Origin: Lichenibacterium minor
GTDB taxonomy: Bacteria; Pseudomonadota; Alphaproteobacteria; Rhizobiales; Beijerinckiaceae
Length of the DNA stretch: 64,000 bases
Assembly (NCBI RefSeq): GCF_004137685.1
Contig: NZ_QYBB01000010.1
Coordinates: 1-64,000 of the forward strand
Direction of reading: 5' to 3'
The position numbers were made by a program, and so were the translations under genes. Shown piece after piece: positions 54,270-63,452 of the stretch. The notes under the pieces were generated by a model. The model made no database searches, was not told the DNA's origin, and saw nothing but the letters and a program-made list of their open reading frames with translations. Position 1 is the first letter of the stretch, and the number at the start of each line of letters is the position of its first letter.

Positions 54270-55217
54270 ATGCGCAATCCGATGGTCGGGATCCTCGTGG
54301 CGGCCCTGCTGGCGACATCGTGCGGCGCCAGCCTCGCCGCCGGCGATCCCGCGAGCTGCAAGGCGGTGAGGTTCTCCGACGTGGGCTGGACCGACATCAC
54401 CGCCACCACGGCGGCGACCTCGGCGATTCTCAAGGGGCTCGGCTACGCCCCCCACACCGACGTGCTGTCCGTCCCCGTCACCTACCAGTCGCTCCACGCC
54501 AAGCAGGTCGACGTCTTCCTCGGCAACTGGATGCCGACCATGGAGGCGGACCGCAAACCCTACCTCGACGACGGCACGGTGGAGGTCGTGGGGACCAATC
54601 TCACCGGCGCGAAATACACGCTCGCGGTCCCGGACTACACCTATCAGGCGGGGCTGAAGAGCTTCGCCGACATCGCCAGGTTCAAGGACCAGCTCGGCGC
54701 CAAGGTGTACGGCATCGAGCCGGGCAACGACGGCAACCGGCTGATCCTCGGCATGATCAAGGACGGCAAGTTCGGGCTGTCCGGGTTCGACGTCGTCGAG
54801 TCGAGCGAACAGGGCATGCTGAGCCAGGTCGAGCGGGCCGAGAAGCGGCACGAGCCGATCGTCTTCCTCGGCTGGGAGCCCCATCCCATGAACACCAAGT
54901 TCAAGATGGACTTCCTGTCGGGCGGTGACGACGTGTTCGGTCCCGATTTCGGCGGCGCCACCGTGCTGACCAACGTGCGGGCGGGACTGCGTAAGGACTG
55001 CCCGAACCTCGGCCGCTTCCTCGAACAGCTGAAGTTCTCGCTGCCGATGGAGAATGCGGTGATGGGCGCGATCCTGTTCGACGGCCAGGACCCCGACAAG
55101 GCCGCGGTGGACTGGCTCAAGGCCAACCCCGCGGCCCTCGACGCCTGGCTGGGCGGCGTGACGACGATCGACGGCCAGCCCGGCTCGCCGGCCGTGAAGG
55201 CGAGCCTGGGCCTGTAG
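54270..55217 (+). CDS. choX: Choline/glycine betaine ABC transporter substrate-binding protein
   Basis: 315 residues from MRNPMVGILVAALLATSCGAS with a signal peptide to about residue 25. The mature chain starts CKAVRFSDVGWTDITATTAATSAIL. SLHAKQVDVFLGNWMPTME (aromatic box Trp) and FLGWEPHPMN are ChoX features. It binds choline in the periplasm. A GAGAGGGGGAC ribosome site precedes the ATG. A permease and ATPase follow at once, forming choXWV. Confidence 0.93.
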   Translation: MRNPMVGILVAALLATSCGASLAAGDPASCKAVRFSDVGWTDITATTAATSAILKGLGYAPHTDVLSVPVTYQSLHAKQVDVFLGNWMPTMEADRKPYLDDGTVEVVGTNLTGAKYTLAVPDYTYQAGLKSFADIARFKDQLGAKVYGIEPGNDGNRLILGMIKDGKFGLSGFDVVESSEQGMLSQVERAEKRHEPIVFLGWEPHPMNTKFKMDFLSGGDDVFGPDFGGATVLTNVRAGLRKDCPNLGRFLEQLKFSLPMENAVMGAILFDGQDPDKAAVDWLKANPAALDAWLGGVTTIDGQPGSPAVKASLGL

Positions 55218-55242
55218 CGGCCGGCGGCGCGGCACCCCTCCC

Positions 55243-56103
55243 GTGGATCCCGTCACCGCCCTCGTCACGGCCCGGAAGATCCCCGTCGGGCCCTGGCTCA
55301 ACGCCGGCATGACCGCGCTGAAGGACGGCTCCGGCCTGTTCTTCGACCGCGTGTCGGACGGCCTGAGCTTCCTGATCGACCACAGCGTCGAAGCTCTCGG
55401 CGCCGTGCTGCCGCTGGTCTTCTGCGGGCTCGTGGCGGCACTGGCCTACGCCCTGCGCCGGTCCTGGCCGCTGGCGCTCTTCGCCGCCCTGGCGCTCGCC
55501 TTCATCCTGAACCAGGGCTACTGGCGCGAAACCGTGACCACGCTGGTGATCACCTTCTACGCCACGTCGGCCTCCATGCTGATCGGCGTGCCGGTCGGCA
55601 TCCTGGCCGGCCATTCGCGGCCCCTCGCCAGGGTCCTGCGGCCCGTGCTCGACCTGATGCAGACGCTTCCCACCTTCGTCTACCTCATCCCCATGCTGTC
55701 GCTGTTCGGCCTCGGCGTGGTCCCCGGCATCATCGCGACGGTCATCTTCTCCGTCCCGGCCCCGATCCGCATGACGCAGCTCGGCATCGCCTCGGTCCCG
55801 TCCCCGCTGCGGGAAGCCGGCGAAGCCTTCGGCGCCACGCCCTGGCAGCTGCTGTGCAAGGTCGAGCTGCCCCATGCCCTGCCGGCCATCATGGAGGGGC
55901 TCACCCAGGCCATCATGCTGGCCTTGTCCATGTCGGTCATCGCCACGATGGTGGGATCGGGCGGGCTCGGCGTGCCGGTGCTGCGGTCCTTGAACCAGGT
56001 ACGGCCCGCCATGGGCTTCGAGGCCGGCATCGCCATCGTGCTGGTGGCGGTGCTGCTCGACCGGCTGTTCCGCCGCCCCGCCGCGGGCGCCGCGGCGCCG
56101 TGA
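55243..56103 (+). CDS. choW: Choline ABC transporter permease
   Basis: 286 residues from GTG 55243. Five to six membrane helices follow an N-terminal cytoplasmic part (DPVTALVTARKIPVGPWLNAG). The EAA-type loop GEAFGATPWQLLCKVELPHALPAI contacts the ATPase. It forms the inner-membrane channel for choline or betaine uptake. The stop overlaps the ATPase start (GTGA). Confidence 0.93.
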   Translation: MDPVTALVTARKIPVGPWLNAGMTALKDGSGLFFDRVSDGLSFLIDHSVEALGAVLPLVFCGLVAALAYALRRSWPLALFAALALAFILNQGYWRETVTTLVITFYATSASMLIGVPVGILAGHSRPLARVLRPVLDLMQTLPTFVYLIPMLSLFGLGVVPGIIATVIFSVPAPIRMTQLGIASVPSPLREAGEAFGATPWQLLCKVELPHALPAIMEGLTQAIMLALSMSVIATMVGSGGLGVPVLRSLNQVRPAMGFEAGIAIVLVAVLLDRLFRRPAAGAAAP

Positions 56104-57272
56104 CGGCCGCCGCCGCCGTCACCTTCGACCGCGTCGACATCGTGTTCGGCCCGCGGCCGGCCCGGGCCCTGGCCCTGATCGACGAGGGCCGCAGCCGCGA
56201 CGAGATCCTGGCCGCCACCGGCCACGTGATCGGCGTCGCGGGCGCCAGCCTCACGGTGCGGACGGGCGAGATCTGCGTGCTGATGGGGCTGTCGGGATCG
56301 GGCAAGTCGACCCTGCTGCGGGCCGTCAACCGCCTCGCCAGGCCGGCGCGCGGCAGCGTCACGGTGCATCACCGCGGCCGGCCCGTCGACGTCTGCGGCT
56401 GCGACGCCGCGACCCTGCGCGACCTGCGGTCGGGCGGCGTCGCCATGGTGTTCCAGCAGTTCGCGCTGCTGCCCTGGCGCAGCGTGCGCGACAACGTCGG
56501 GATGGGGCTGGAGCTGCGGGGGATGGGGCGCCGGGAGCGCCACAGGATCGTCGACGAGAAGCTCGCCATGGTGGGCCTGGAGCGCTGGGCCGACAAGCAC
56601 GCCCACGAACTCTCGGGCGGCATGCAGCAGCGGGTCGGCCTCGCGCGCGCCTTCGCCACGGACGCCGACATCCTGCTGATGGACGAGCCCTTCTCGGCCC
56701 TGGATCCCCTGATCCGGGCCCGCCTGCAGGACGAGCTGTTGGAACTCCAGGCGCGCTTGAAGAAGACGATCCTGTTCGTGTCGCACGACCTCGACGAGGC
56801 GGCGAAGCTCGGCAACCGCATCGTCATCATGGAGGGGGGACGGATCGTCCAGGCCGGCACGGTCGCCGACATCGTCCTTCGCCCCGCCGACGCCTATGTG
56901 ACCGATTTCGTCCGGCACATGAACCCGCTCGACGCCCTGAAAGCCGACACCTTCATGGTGCCGCTGGACCGCCTCGCCCGGGACGGCGACGCCCTGGTGC
57001 CGGGCCCCGGCCTCCGCGTGACCCTCGATCGCGATGGGCGGCCGGGGGCGGCCTGCCGGGCCGGCGCGCCGGTCCGCGTGGTGCCGCTGGCGCAGGCCGA
57101 GGCCGCCGCGATCGACGGCGCCCTGGTGGCCGTGCCGTCCGCGCTGCACCTCAAGGCGGCGGTCGGCCTGCGCCGACGCGGCGCGGCGGCCCTCCTCGTG
57201 CTCGACGGGGAGGGGCGCATGATCGGTGCCGCCGCGGAGGACGACCTGTTCGGGGCGCTGCTCGGGCGATGA
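56100..57272 (+). CDS. choV: Choline ABC transporter ATP-binding protein
   Basis: 390 residues from GTG 56100. Walker A LMGLSGSGKSTLL, Q-loop VFQQFALLPW, signature LSGGMQQRVG, Walker B ILLMDEPFSALD and the H-loop in FVSHDLDEA are all present. The last 110 residues after DALKADTF form a regulatory tail typical of ProV-type ATPases (CBS-like). It completes the choXWV operon. Confidence 0.95.
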   Translation: MTAAAAVTFDRVDIVFGPRPARALALIDEGRSRDEILAATGHVIGVAGASLTVRTGEICVLMGLSGSGKSTLLRAVNRLARPARGSVTVHHRGRPVDVCGCDAATLRDLRSGGVAMVFQQFALLPWRSVRDNVGMGLELRGMGRRERHRIVDEKLAMVGLERWADKHAHELSGGMQQRVGLARAFATDADILLMDEPFSALDPLIRARLQDELLELQARLKKTILFVSHDLDEAAKLGNRIVIMEGGRIVQAGTVADIVLRPADAYVTDFVRHMNPLDALKADTFMVPLDRLARDGDALVPGPGLRVTLDRDGRPGAACRAGAPVRVVPLAQAEAAAIDGALVAVPSALHLKAAVGLRRRGAAALLVLDGEGRMIGAAAEDDLFGALLGR

Positions 57273-57336
57273 CGCCGCTGCGGGCCGGGATTTTCCGCTT
57301 GCGTCCCGCGGCGCCGGCGGCTAGACCAACGTCATC

Positions 57337-57411
57337 GGGCGGTTAGCTCAGCGGTAGAGCACTGTGTTGACATCGCAGGGGTCACAGGTTCAAACCCTGT
57401 ACCGCCCACCA
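57337..57411 (+). tRNA. tRNA-Val (GAC)
   Basis: A full cloverleaf. Acceptor stem GGGCGGT/ACCGCCC, D-arm with AGCTCAGCGGTAGAGC, anticodon stem CTGTG/CGCAG with loop TTGACAT (anticodon GAC, reads GUC and GUU), T-arm ACAGG-TTCAAAC-CCTGT, and an encoded CCA end. A terminator follows at 57416. Confidence 0.97.
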
Positions 57412-57415
57412 GTAT

Positions 57416-57450
57416 AGAAAAGGCCTCCGGATCGTCTCCGGAGGACTTTT
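57416..57450 (+). terminator. Terminator after tRNA-Val
   Basis: Stem CCTCCGGA / TCCGGAGG with a 5-nt loop, preceded by AAAAGG and followed by CTTTTGC; located 12 bp after the tRNA 3' end. Confidence 0.8.
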
Positions 57451-57562
57451 GCTTTGGCGGTCGCGTCGAGCGTCGCCCCTGCCGGGCCACCTCCTCCCCG
57501 ATGCGGGGGAGGGGCGCCCGTGCTGCGCGACGGGAGCGCGTCCGCGCTTCCGCCGCTCGCCA

Positions 57563-58435
57563 TCACAGAAGGGCGGAGGTCCACGGCAGGTCGACCTTGC
57601 GGAAGCCCGCGCCGTCCCGCTCCACCGTCAGGAAGCCCGGCATGTTGAAGTGCATGCCCGCCACCGCGAGCCTGTCGCTCGCCACTTGGTCCAGCACCTT
57701 CATGCGCGTGGCCCGCGCGCCGTCGGGGTCGACGTCGAAGCCGATCGTCACCTCGGGCCTGCGGATCTGGACATCGGCCAGGTGGGTGATGTCGGCCCAG
57801 ATCAGCAGTTGCTCGGCGCCCGACTGGATGTGGTAGCCCGAATGGCCCGGCGTGTGGCCCGGCAGCGGCATCAGCGAGATCCCCGGCAGCACCTCGCCGG
57901 CGCCGACGAGCTTGAGGTTCGGCTGGTAGGCGTCGAGCGCGGTGCGGGCCGCCTTGAAGAAGGGTTCGGCGTCGGCGCCCGCCGAGGCCATGATGGCGTC
58001 GTCGCGCCAGAATCGGGCTTCGGCCTCGTTGACGATCACCTCGGCCTTGGGGAAGAGCGGCTTGCCGTGCAGCGTCAGCCCGCCGACGTGGTCGACGTGG
58101 GCGTGGGTCAGCAGGATCGTGTCGACGTCGGCCGGCTCGACGCCCGCCGCCGCCAGCGCCACCGGGAATCGCCCGCCCCAGCCGTTGAACCCGCCGGTGC
58201 CGGCATCGACCAGCACCGTCCGCCCCCGACCCTGGATGACGTAGGACGCGATGGAGATGTGGGCGAGCGGCGGCCGGTGCGCTTCCTTCAGCATGGCCTC
58301 GGCCTCGGACGCCTCGATGCCCTGGAAATAGGCGAAGGAGCCGTCGAGGAAGCCGTCGCTGAGGTAGGTGACGACGTAGTCGCCGACCTTGCGGCGGTTC
58401 AGCGCCGGGGCCTGGACGTCGGGCTGGATGGTCAT
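57563..58435 (-). CDS. MBL-fold metallo-hydrolase
   Basis: 290 residues. The metal motif THAHVDHVGGLT (HxHxDH) lies near residue 111, the third His in LPGHTPGHSGYH, and further ligands in IWADITHLAD and GMHFNMPG. The layout matches lactonase-type or AidA/YtnP-like members. It is cytoplasmic with no signal peptide and may be a quorum-quenching lactonase or a detoxifying hydrolase; the substrate is unassigned. Confidence 0.9.
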   Translation of the reverse strand: MTIQPDVQAPALNRRKVGDYVVTYLSDGFLDGSFAYFQGIEASEAEAMLKEAHRPPLAHISIASYVIQGRGRTVLVDAGTGGFNGWGGRFPVALAAAGVEPADVDTILLTHAHVDHVGGLTLHGKPLFPKAEVIVNEAEARFWRDDAIMASAGADAEPFFKAARTALDAYQPNLKLVGAGEVLPGISLMPLPGHTPGHSGYHIQSGAEQLLIWADITHLADVQIRRPEVTIGFDVDPDGARATRMKVLDQVASDRLAVAGMHFNMPGFLTVERDGAGFRKVDLPWTSALL

Positions 58436-58519
58436 GGGTCGAACTCCGGGACGGCCCGGAGGGCTCCGGGCATGGCCCGGGTTATCGAGCGGGGCGGCGC
58501 CCTGGCAAGGCCGCGGGCC

Positions 58520-58747
58520 TCAGTTGCCCGACGCGGCGGCGTCCTTGAAGACCGAGGTGTCGGCAGCCTCCTCGGCCCGGAAGAAGTGGAAACCGCGGTG
58601 GTCGACCTCGTGGGCCGTCTCCGTGGAAGCCTGCCACGGGCCCAGCAGCGTCCAATCCTTGTGGCCGAGCTCGGTGGGCAGCATGGCGCCCGACGCCACC
58701 ACCAGCCGCACGTGCGGCTCGTCCTTGTAGACCCAGCATTCGTACAT
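58520..58747 (-). CDS. Conserved small protein
   Basis: 75 residues from MYECWVYKDEPHVRLVVASG. It has a compact beta-alpha pattern with several aromatic residues (DWTLLGPWQAS, HRGFHFFRAEEAADT). No family recognised; similar small DUF proteins occur widely in Rhizobiales. A GGAAGGAG-like site lies upstream of the ATG at 58747. Confidence 0.62.
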   Translation of the reverse strand: MYECWVYKDEPHVRLVVASGAMLPTELGHKDWTLLGPWQASTETAHEVDHRGFHFFRAEEAADTSVFKDAAASGN

Positions 58748-58858
58748 GGAGCGTCTCCTTCCAGCGGGAGATGCCGCCCTCCGCCGCGACGTCAAGGCCC
58801 GCACCTTTCAGCAGCCCCGAGGCGTTGGGGCGCAGTGGATCGGCAACCGGGGAACAGC

Positions 58859-59170
58859 ATGGCACACGACGTACCGAGCGGGCGTGGCGGCGACACCGTC
58901 CTGCAGCTGAAGGACGACATCGACTCGGGCCGCACCGGCTCGAAGACCGCCACGGCGGACCCCGGGATGGCGTCGCTCGGCACCTGCGAGGAAGCCGGCG
59001 GCAACCCCGCGACGCCGGCCGAGATCGCGCTCGCCCGCAAGGAGGAGAAGAAGATCGGCCGCATCGCCACCGCGAACGACAAGCCCGCCACCAACATCCC
59101 GCTGATGGCGATGATCGGCGTGGTCGTCGTGGTGGCCATCGTGGCGATCGCCTTCTACCTCACCCGATGA
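58859..59170 (+). CDS. Small tail-anchored membrane protein
   Basis: 103 residues. A hydrophilic N-terminal 75 residues (charged, EEKKIGRIATANDKP) is followed by one membrane helix at about 80-101 (IPLMAMIGVVVVVAIVAIAF). No known domain. The stop overlaps the next start (ATGA), so both are co-translated. Convergent/divergent context gives no function. Confidence 0.65.
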   Translation: MAHDVPSGRGGDTVLQLKDDIDSGRTGSKTATADPGMASLGTCEEAGGNPATPAEIALARKEEKKIGRIATANDKPATNIPLMAMIGVVVVVAIVAIAFYLTR

Positions 59171-59646
59171 GCCGCGACCGCACCGCGGGGCTCGGCACGG
59201 CCGTGCTGGTGACGGGGACGGTGGCGGGCCTGCTGTCGGCCGTCGGCCTGGCCATGGCGGCCGAAGCCGAGGGCAAGGCGCCGCTCCGGCCCTTGAACGC
59301 CACCAGCCACTGGCTCAACGGCGACTTCGCCGGCCTCGACGAGGGGCTGAACCCGCGCCGCACCGGCGTCGGCTTCGCCACCAACCACGCCGCCTGCCTG
59401 TTCTGGGCGCTTCCCTTCACGGCGTGGCAGCGCCTGCACCCGGCCGAAACGGCGGGCGCGCTGGTGCGCGACGGGCTGGTGATGGCGGCGATCGCCGCGG
59501 CGGTCGACTACGGCGCGACCCCGAAGCGCTTCACGCCGGGGTGGGAGCTCGTGCTGTCCAAGGCCGGCATGGCGGGCGCCTACGCGGCCCTGGCGGTGGG
59601 TTTCGCGGCGGGCGCGTCGCTCGACCGGCGCCGCTTGCGCCCCTGA
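59167..59646 (+). CDS. Hypothetical membrane protein
   Basis: 159 residues with three or four hydrophobic segments (about 8-30, 66-85, 92-112, 125-150). A conserved-looking loop is NATSHWLNGDFAGLDEGLNPRRTGVGFATNHAA, seen in small DUF membrane proteins of Rhizobiales. Translation is coupled to the preceding tail-anchored protein. Function unknown. Confidence 0.68.
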   Translation: MSRDRTAGLGTAVLVTGTVAGLLSAVGLAMAAEAEGKAPLRPLNATSHWLNGDFAGLDEGLNPRRTGVGFATNHAACLFWALPFTAWQRLHPAETAGALVRDGLVMAAIAAAVDYGATPKRFTPGWELVLSKAGMAGAYAALAVGFAAGASLDRRRLRP

Positions 59647-60084
59647 TCCGACGTCGTCAGCCGTTTTCTCGCCCTGGGACACACGGGGACTAAACGAGGG
59701 CGTGCGACGCATGGCCGAGTCATCGGCCGGCCTCACCCGAGCGCGGCGCTTCCGGGCGGCGCCGACCGGCCCCGGGTGGCCCTGCTCACACTGCCCGAGG
59801 CGGAACCGGAGGCGCTCCCGTCACCTGCCGCCGGACGGGCTCGGCCGGCTCGCCCGCGCCGCCGCCGTGGTCCGCCGGGTCGCGCGGGCGAGCCACGGGG
59901 CCGGATGCGACCGGCGTCGCCGCAGCTTCATGGCGGCCATGCGGCGGGAGGGCTGTCTCGACCCGCCGAAACCGACCATATGGTCGGTGAGGGGTGAAAC
60001 GTCCGACATATGGGCCCGCGTGCCGCCGACATCGACGCCCGATCGGGGCGCGGTGACGATGGAACGGGCCGACAGGTTGCCATC
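59647..60084. other. Gene-free region upstream of GNAT gene
   Basis: 438 bp without a frame that I can support; a 73-codon frame from 59776 has only low-complexity proline/arginine content. It holds a perfect 18-bp palindrome (59971-59988) about 100 bp upstream of the next gene. Confidence 0.5.
59971..59988. promoter_or_regulatory. Perfect 18-bp palindrome (candidate operator)
   Basis: ACCGACCATATGGTCGGT is fully self-complementary, with no spacer, in the leader of the GNAT gene. A partial echo (CGACATATGGG) lies about 17 bp on. The compact dyad is typical of a TetR- or MarR-type operator, but no such regulator lies nearby. Confidence 0.45.
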
Positions 60085-60657
60085 ATGGACGCCCCGCTTT
60101 CCCGTTCCGCCCCCCTGCTGTCGATCGACCGGGCCTTCCTGGCCCGCTCGGGCGAGGTGTACCGGATCCGTCCCATACGGCGGTCCGACGAGGCGGCGCT
60201 GCGCGACATGTTCCGGCGCTGCTCGGCCGAAGACCTCCGTCTGCGCTGCTTCGGCATCTCGAAGACCTTTCCGGAGGTCTTCGCCAACCGCCTCGCGGGG
60301 CTGACCGGCGGAACCGAATTCGCCATCGCGGCGGTGGCGCCCTCGGGCGAGATCGGCGGCGTGGTCCACGCCGTGGGGTTGCCCGGCGCGGCGGGGGACG
60401 CCGACTACGACATCATGGTCCGCACGGACCTGAAGGGGCAGGGCATCGGCGCGCGCCTGATGCGCGACATGCTGAGCGAAGCCGTCCGCTCGGGTTTCAC
60501 GGCGGTGCACGGCGACGTCATGATGGCCAACCGCGCCATGCTGCTGCTCGCGGGCGACCTCGGTTTCCGGCGCATCGGCATGGAAGGCGGCGTGGTCCGC
60601 ATCGCGGCCCATCCGTCGGCGGACCCGAGCGCTCCCCGGGGCCTCGCCGACGCCTGA
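60085..60657 (+). CDS. GNAT domain protein, Pat-like
   Basis: 190 residues from MDAPLSRSAPLLSIDR. The family opening (EVYRIRPIRRSDEAALRDMFRRCSAEDLRLRCFG) and acetyl-CoA loop DLKGQGIGARLM are those of the GNAT half of Pat/PatZ protein-lysine acetyltransferases, which often appear alone in alphaproteobacteria. It may acetylate acetyl-CoA synthetase. The longer frame to 60010 is not conserved. Confidence 0.86.
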   Translation: MDAPLSRSAPLLSIDRAFLARSGEVYRIRPIRRSDEAALRDMFRRCSAEDLRLRCFGISKTFPEVFANRLAGLTGGTEFAIAAVAPSGEIGGVVHAVGLPGAAGDADYDIMVRTDLKGQGIGARLMRDMLSEAVRSGFTAVHGDVMMANRAMLLLAGDLGFRRIGMEGGVVRIAAHPSADPSAPRGLADA

Positions 60658-60781
60658 CGCCGGCGCCCGCGGAGCGCCCGTGCGGCTGGCGGAGCGGACG
60701 CCGCCGCTGGTAGACGGAAGCCTGGACATCGGTTTCCCGCGCCGTCGACCGCGGCCCGGGGATCCAGGGCTCGGAGCCGCC

Positions 60782-62035
60782 ATGACCATCGACCAGCTTT
60801 CCCCATCCATCGATCCCGCCAAGCTCGACCGCCTCGCCGAAACGGCCGTGCGGGTCGGCCTGGGGCTCGAACCCGGCCAGCCCCTGGTCATCACCGCGCC
60901 CGTCGAAGCCTTGCCGCTGGTGCGCCGCATCGCCCACCACGCCTATGCGGCGGGGGCGAGCCTCGTGACGCCCATCCTGTCCGACCCCGGCGTCACGCTG
61001 GCCCGCTTCGAAGCGGGGCGGGACGCGAGCTTCGACGCCGCCCCGGCCTGGCTTTACGACGGCATGGCGCAGGCCTTCGACGGCAATGCGGCGCGGCTCG
61101 CCGTGGTGGGCGAGGACCCGATGCTGCTCGCCGGCCAGGACGCGTCCCGCGTGGCGCGCGTCGGCAAGGCGCAGTCGATGGCCTACCGCCCGGCGCTCGA
61201 CCGCATCGCCGGCTTCGCGGTCAACTGGACCATCGCGGCCTATCCGGGCGCCGCCTGGGCGTCCCGCATGTTCCCGGACGACGCGCCCGACGTCGCGGTG
61301 GGCCGGCTCGCCGAGGCGATCTTCGCGGCGTCGCGCATCGACGGCCCGGATCCCGTCGCCGCCTGGGACCGCCACAACGCGGCGCTGCGCGCCCGGACCG
61401 CGTGGCTCAACGGCCAGCGCTTCGACGCCCTGCGCTATTCCGGCCCCGGCACGGAGCTGACGATCGGCCTCGCCGAGGGCCACGAGTGGCACGGCGGAGC
61501 GTCCCGCGCGAAGAACGGGATCCTGTGCAACCCCAACATCCCCACCGAGGAGGTGTTCACCACGCCCCACGCGCGGCGGGTGGACGGCCATGTCGCCAGC
61601 ACCAAGCCGCTGTCGCACGGGGGCACGCTGATCGACGGCATCGCGGTTCGCTTCGAGGCCGGCCGCATCGTCGACGCGCGGGCGTCGCGCGGGGATGCGG
61701 TGCTGGCGGACCTGCTCGACACCGACGAGGGCGCGCGGCGCCTCGGCGAAGTGGCGCTGGTGCCGCATTCGTCGCCGATCTCGGCCAGCGGGCTCCTGTT
61801 CTTCAACACGCTGTTCGACGAGAACGCCGCCTGCCACATCGCGCTCGGCCAATGCTACGCCAAGTGCTTCGAGGACGGGGCGACGCTGACGCCCGACGAG
61901 ATCGCGGCCCGCGGCGGCAATTCCAGCGCCATCCACGTCGACTGGATGATCGGTTCCGACCGCATCGACATCGACGGGGTCCGCGCCGACGGGAGCCGGG
62001 TGCCGGTGTTCCGCGCCGGGGAATGGGCGGCCTGA
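60782..62035 (+). CDS. M29 family aminopeptidase
   Basis: 417 residues from MTIDQLSPSIDPAKLDRLAE. The M29 (thermophilic aminopeptidase T) features are present: NGILCNPNIPTEEVFTTP (Glu ligand), GGTLIDGIAVRFEAGRI, GEVALVPHSSPIS (Glu), FNTLFDENAACHIALG (Asp/His ligands). It removes N-terminal residues in the cytoplasm using divalent metals. The upstream in-frame part from 60680 is not family-like. Confidence 0.92.
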   Translation: MTIDQLSPSIDPAKLDRLAETAVRVGLGLEPGQPLVITAPVEALPLVRRIAHHAYAAGASLVTPILSDPGVTLARFEAGRDASFDAAPAWLYDGMAQAFDGNAARLAVVGEDPMLLAGQDASRVARVGKAQSMAYRPALDRIAGFAVNWTIAAYPGAAWASRMFPDDAPDVAVGRLAEAIFAASRIDGPDPVAAWDRHNAALRARTAWLNGQRFDALRYSGPGTELTIGLAEGHEWHGGASRAKNGILCNPNIPTEEVFTTPHARRVDGHVASTKPLSHGGTLIDGIAVRFEAGRIVDARASRGDAVLADLLDTDEGARRLGEVALVPHSSPISASGLLFFNTLFDENAACHIALGQCYAKCFEDGATLTPDEIAARGGNSSAIHVDWMIGSDRIDIDGVRADGSRVPVFRAGEWAA

Positions 62036-62102
62036 CGTCCCAGGCGGAGGGACGGGGCCCGCCCGCGTTGACCTCGGCGCGCGCCCGTGGGACGCCCTGG
62101 CC

Positions 62103-63314
62103 ATGGACGCCCCACCCACCGCCCCGACCGTCATCGCCCCGCGCGCGTCCCGCTTCGGGCGCGTTCTGCTCGGCCTGGGCATCCTGCTCATCGCGCTGAA
62201 CCTGCGCACGCTGTTCCCGTCGCTGTCCGCGCTGCTGCCGGAGGTGATGGCGGGGACGGGCGCGTCGCCGGGCCTCGCCAGCCTGATGACGACCCTGCCG
62301 GTGCTGTGCCTCGGCGTCTTCTCCTTCGGGGCGGCGCCCGTCGCCCGCCGGCTCGGCACCGAGCGGGCCGTGCTGCTGGCGCTCTGCGCCGTGGCGGCCG
62401 GGACGGCGCTTCGGGGCTCGGCCGCCGTGCCGGCGCTGCTCGGCGGCGGCGTGCTGGCGGGGGCGGGCATCGCCTTCGGCAACGTGCTGCTGCCCGGCCT
62501 CGTCAAGCGCGACTTCCCCGACCGCATCGCGGCGATGACGGGACTCTATTCGATGTCCCTCAGCGCCGGCGCGGCCGTGGCCGCCGCCCTCACGGTGCCG
62601 GTGGCGCGGGCCGCGGGCTCCTGGGCGGAGGGCCTCGCCGTCTGGGCGCTGCCGGCCGCCGCCGCGGCGCTCCTGTGGCTGCCCCGCGCCGCCCGGCGAC
62701 CCGGAGCGACCGCGGCCGTCGCCGCCTCGGGAGCCCGGCCGCTGTGGCGCAGCGGCCTCGCTTGGCAGGTGAGCCTGTTCATGGGGCTGCAGTCGGCCCT
62801 GGCCTATTGCGTGTTCGGCTGGCTCGCGCCCATCATGCGGGACCGCGGGCTCGACGCCGCCGCGGCGGGCTTCCTGCTGTCGCTGTCGGTCGTCGGCCAG
62901 ATGGTCGGCTGTCTCGCCGCGCCCGCGCTGGCGACGCTCGGCCGCGACCAGCGCGCCGCCGCGACGGCCCTCTACGCCCTCGTGCTGGCGGGCCTCGCCG
63001 GCTGCTTCTACGCGCCGCTCGGCACGGCCTGGATCTCGGCGGTGCTGCTCGGCCTGGGGCAGGGCGGGCTGCTCGCCGTGGCGCTGACGGTCATCCTGCT
63101 GCGCGCGCCCGACGCCGGCGTGGCGGCGCGCCTGTCCGGCATGGCGCAGGGCATCGGCTACACGCTGGCGGCCGGCGGACCTTTGCTGGTCGGCGTGATC
63201 CGGCAGGCCGAGGGCGGCTTCGGCGCCGTGCCGATCCTGTTCGCGGCCCTGATCGCGCTCGGCGTCGCGTCGGGCCTCGCGGCGGGGCGTGCGGAGATCA
63301 TCGACCTGGCTTGA
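62103..63314 (+). CDS. MFS transporter, CynX/NimT family
   Basis: 403 residues, 12 membrane helices. The ALNLRTLFPSLSALLPEVMA segment after helix 1, GAGIAFGNVLLPGLVKRDFP in the middle, and the short linker are CynX/NimT (cyanate or 2-nitroimidazole transporter) features. Substrate not deducible; no cynase gene lies nearby. The ATG at 62103 is preceded by the end of the aminopeptidase gene by 67 bp. Confidence 0.88.
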   Translation: MDAPPTAPTVIAPRASRFGRVLLGLGILLIALNLRTLFPSLSALLPEVMAGTGASPGLASLMTTLPVLCLGVFSFGAAPVARRLGTERAVLLALCAVAAGTALRGSAAVPALLGGGVLAGAGIAFGNVLLPGLVKRDFPDRIAAMTGLYSMSLSAGAAVAAALTVPVARAAGSWAEGLAVWALPAAAAALLWLPRAARRPGATAAVAASGARPLWRSGLAWQVSLFMGLQSALAYCVFGWLAPIMRDRGLDAAAAGFLLSLSVVGQMVGCLAAPALATLGRDQRAAATALYALVLAGLAGCFYAPLGTAWISAVLLGLGQGGLLAVALTVILLRAPDAGVAARLSGMAQGIGYTLAAGGPLLVGVIRQAEGGFGAVPILFAALIALGVASGLAAGRAEIIDLA

Positions 63315-63452
63315 ACCGCCTGTGGGCAATCCGTCGCGCGCCGTTGAACCGCGGCGCCGCGGACCCACCTCGGAAGGGGACGGGCGACGCGGATTCGCCT
63401 CTCCGGGCCGCTTGGCCTACAAGAACGTTCCGAGAACAGGGCTCCCCCGTCG

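Noticed and set aside
57337-57411. tRNA-Val as an integration site for a mobile island
   Set aside because: No integrase gene, direct repeat of the tRNA 3' end or composition shift lies downstream; the next genes are ordinary GC-rich chromosomal genes.
59776-59997. A 73-codon frame in the gene-free region
   Set aside because: Low-complexity proline/arginine product, no ribosome site, and it runs over the palindrome at 59971.
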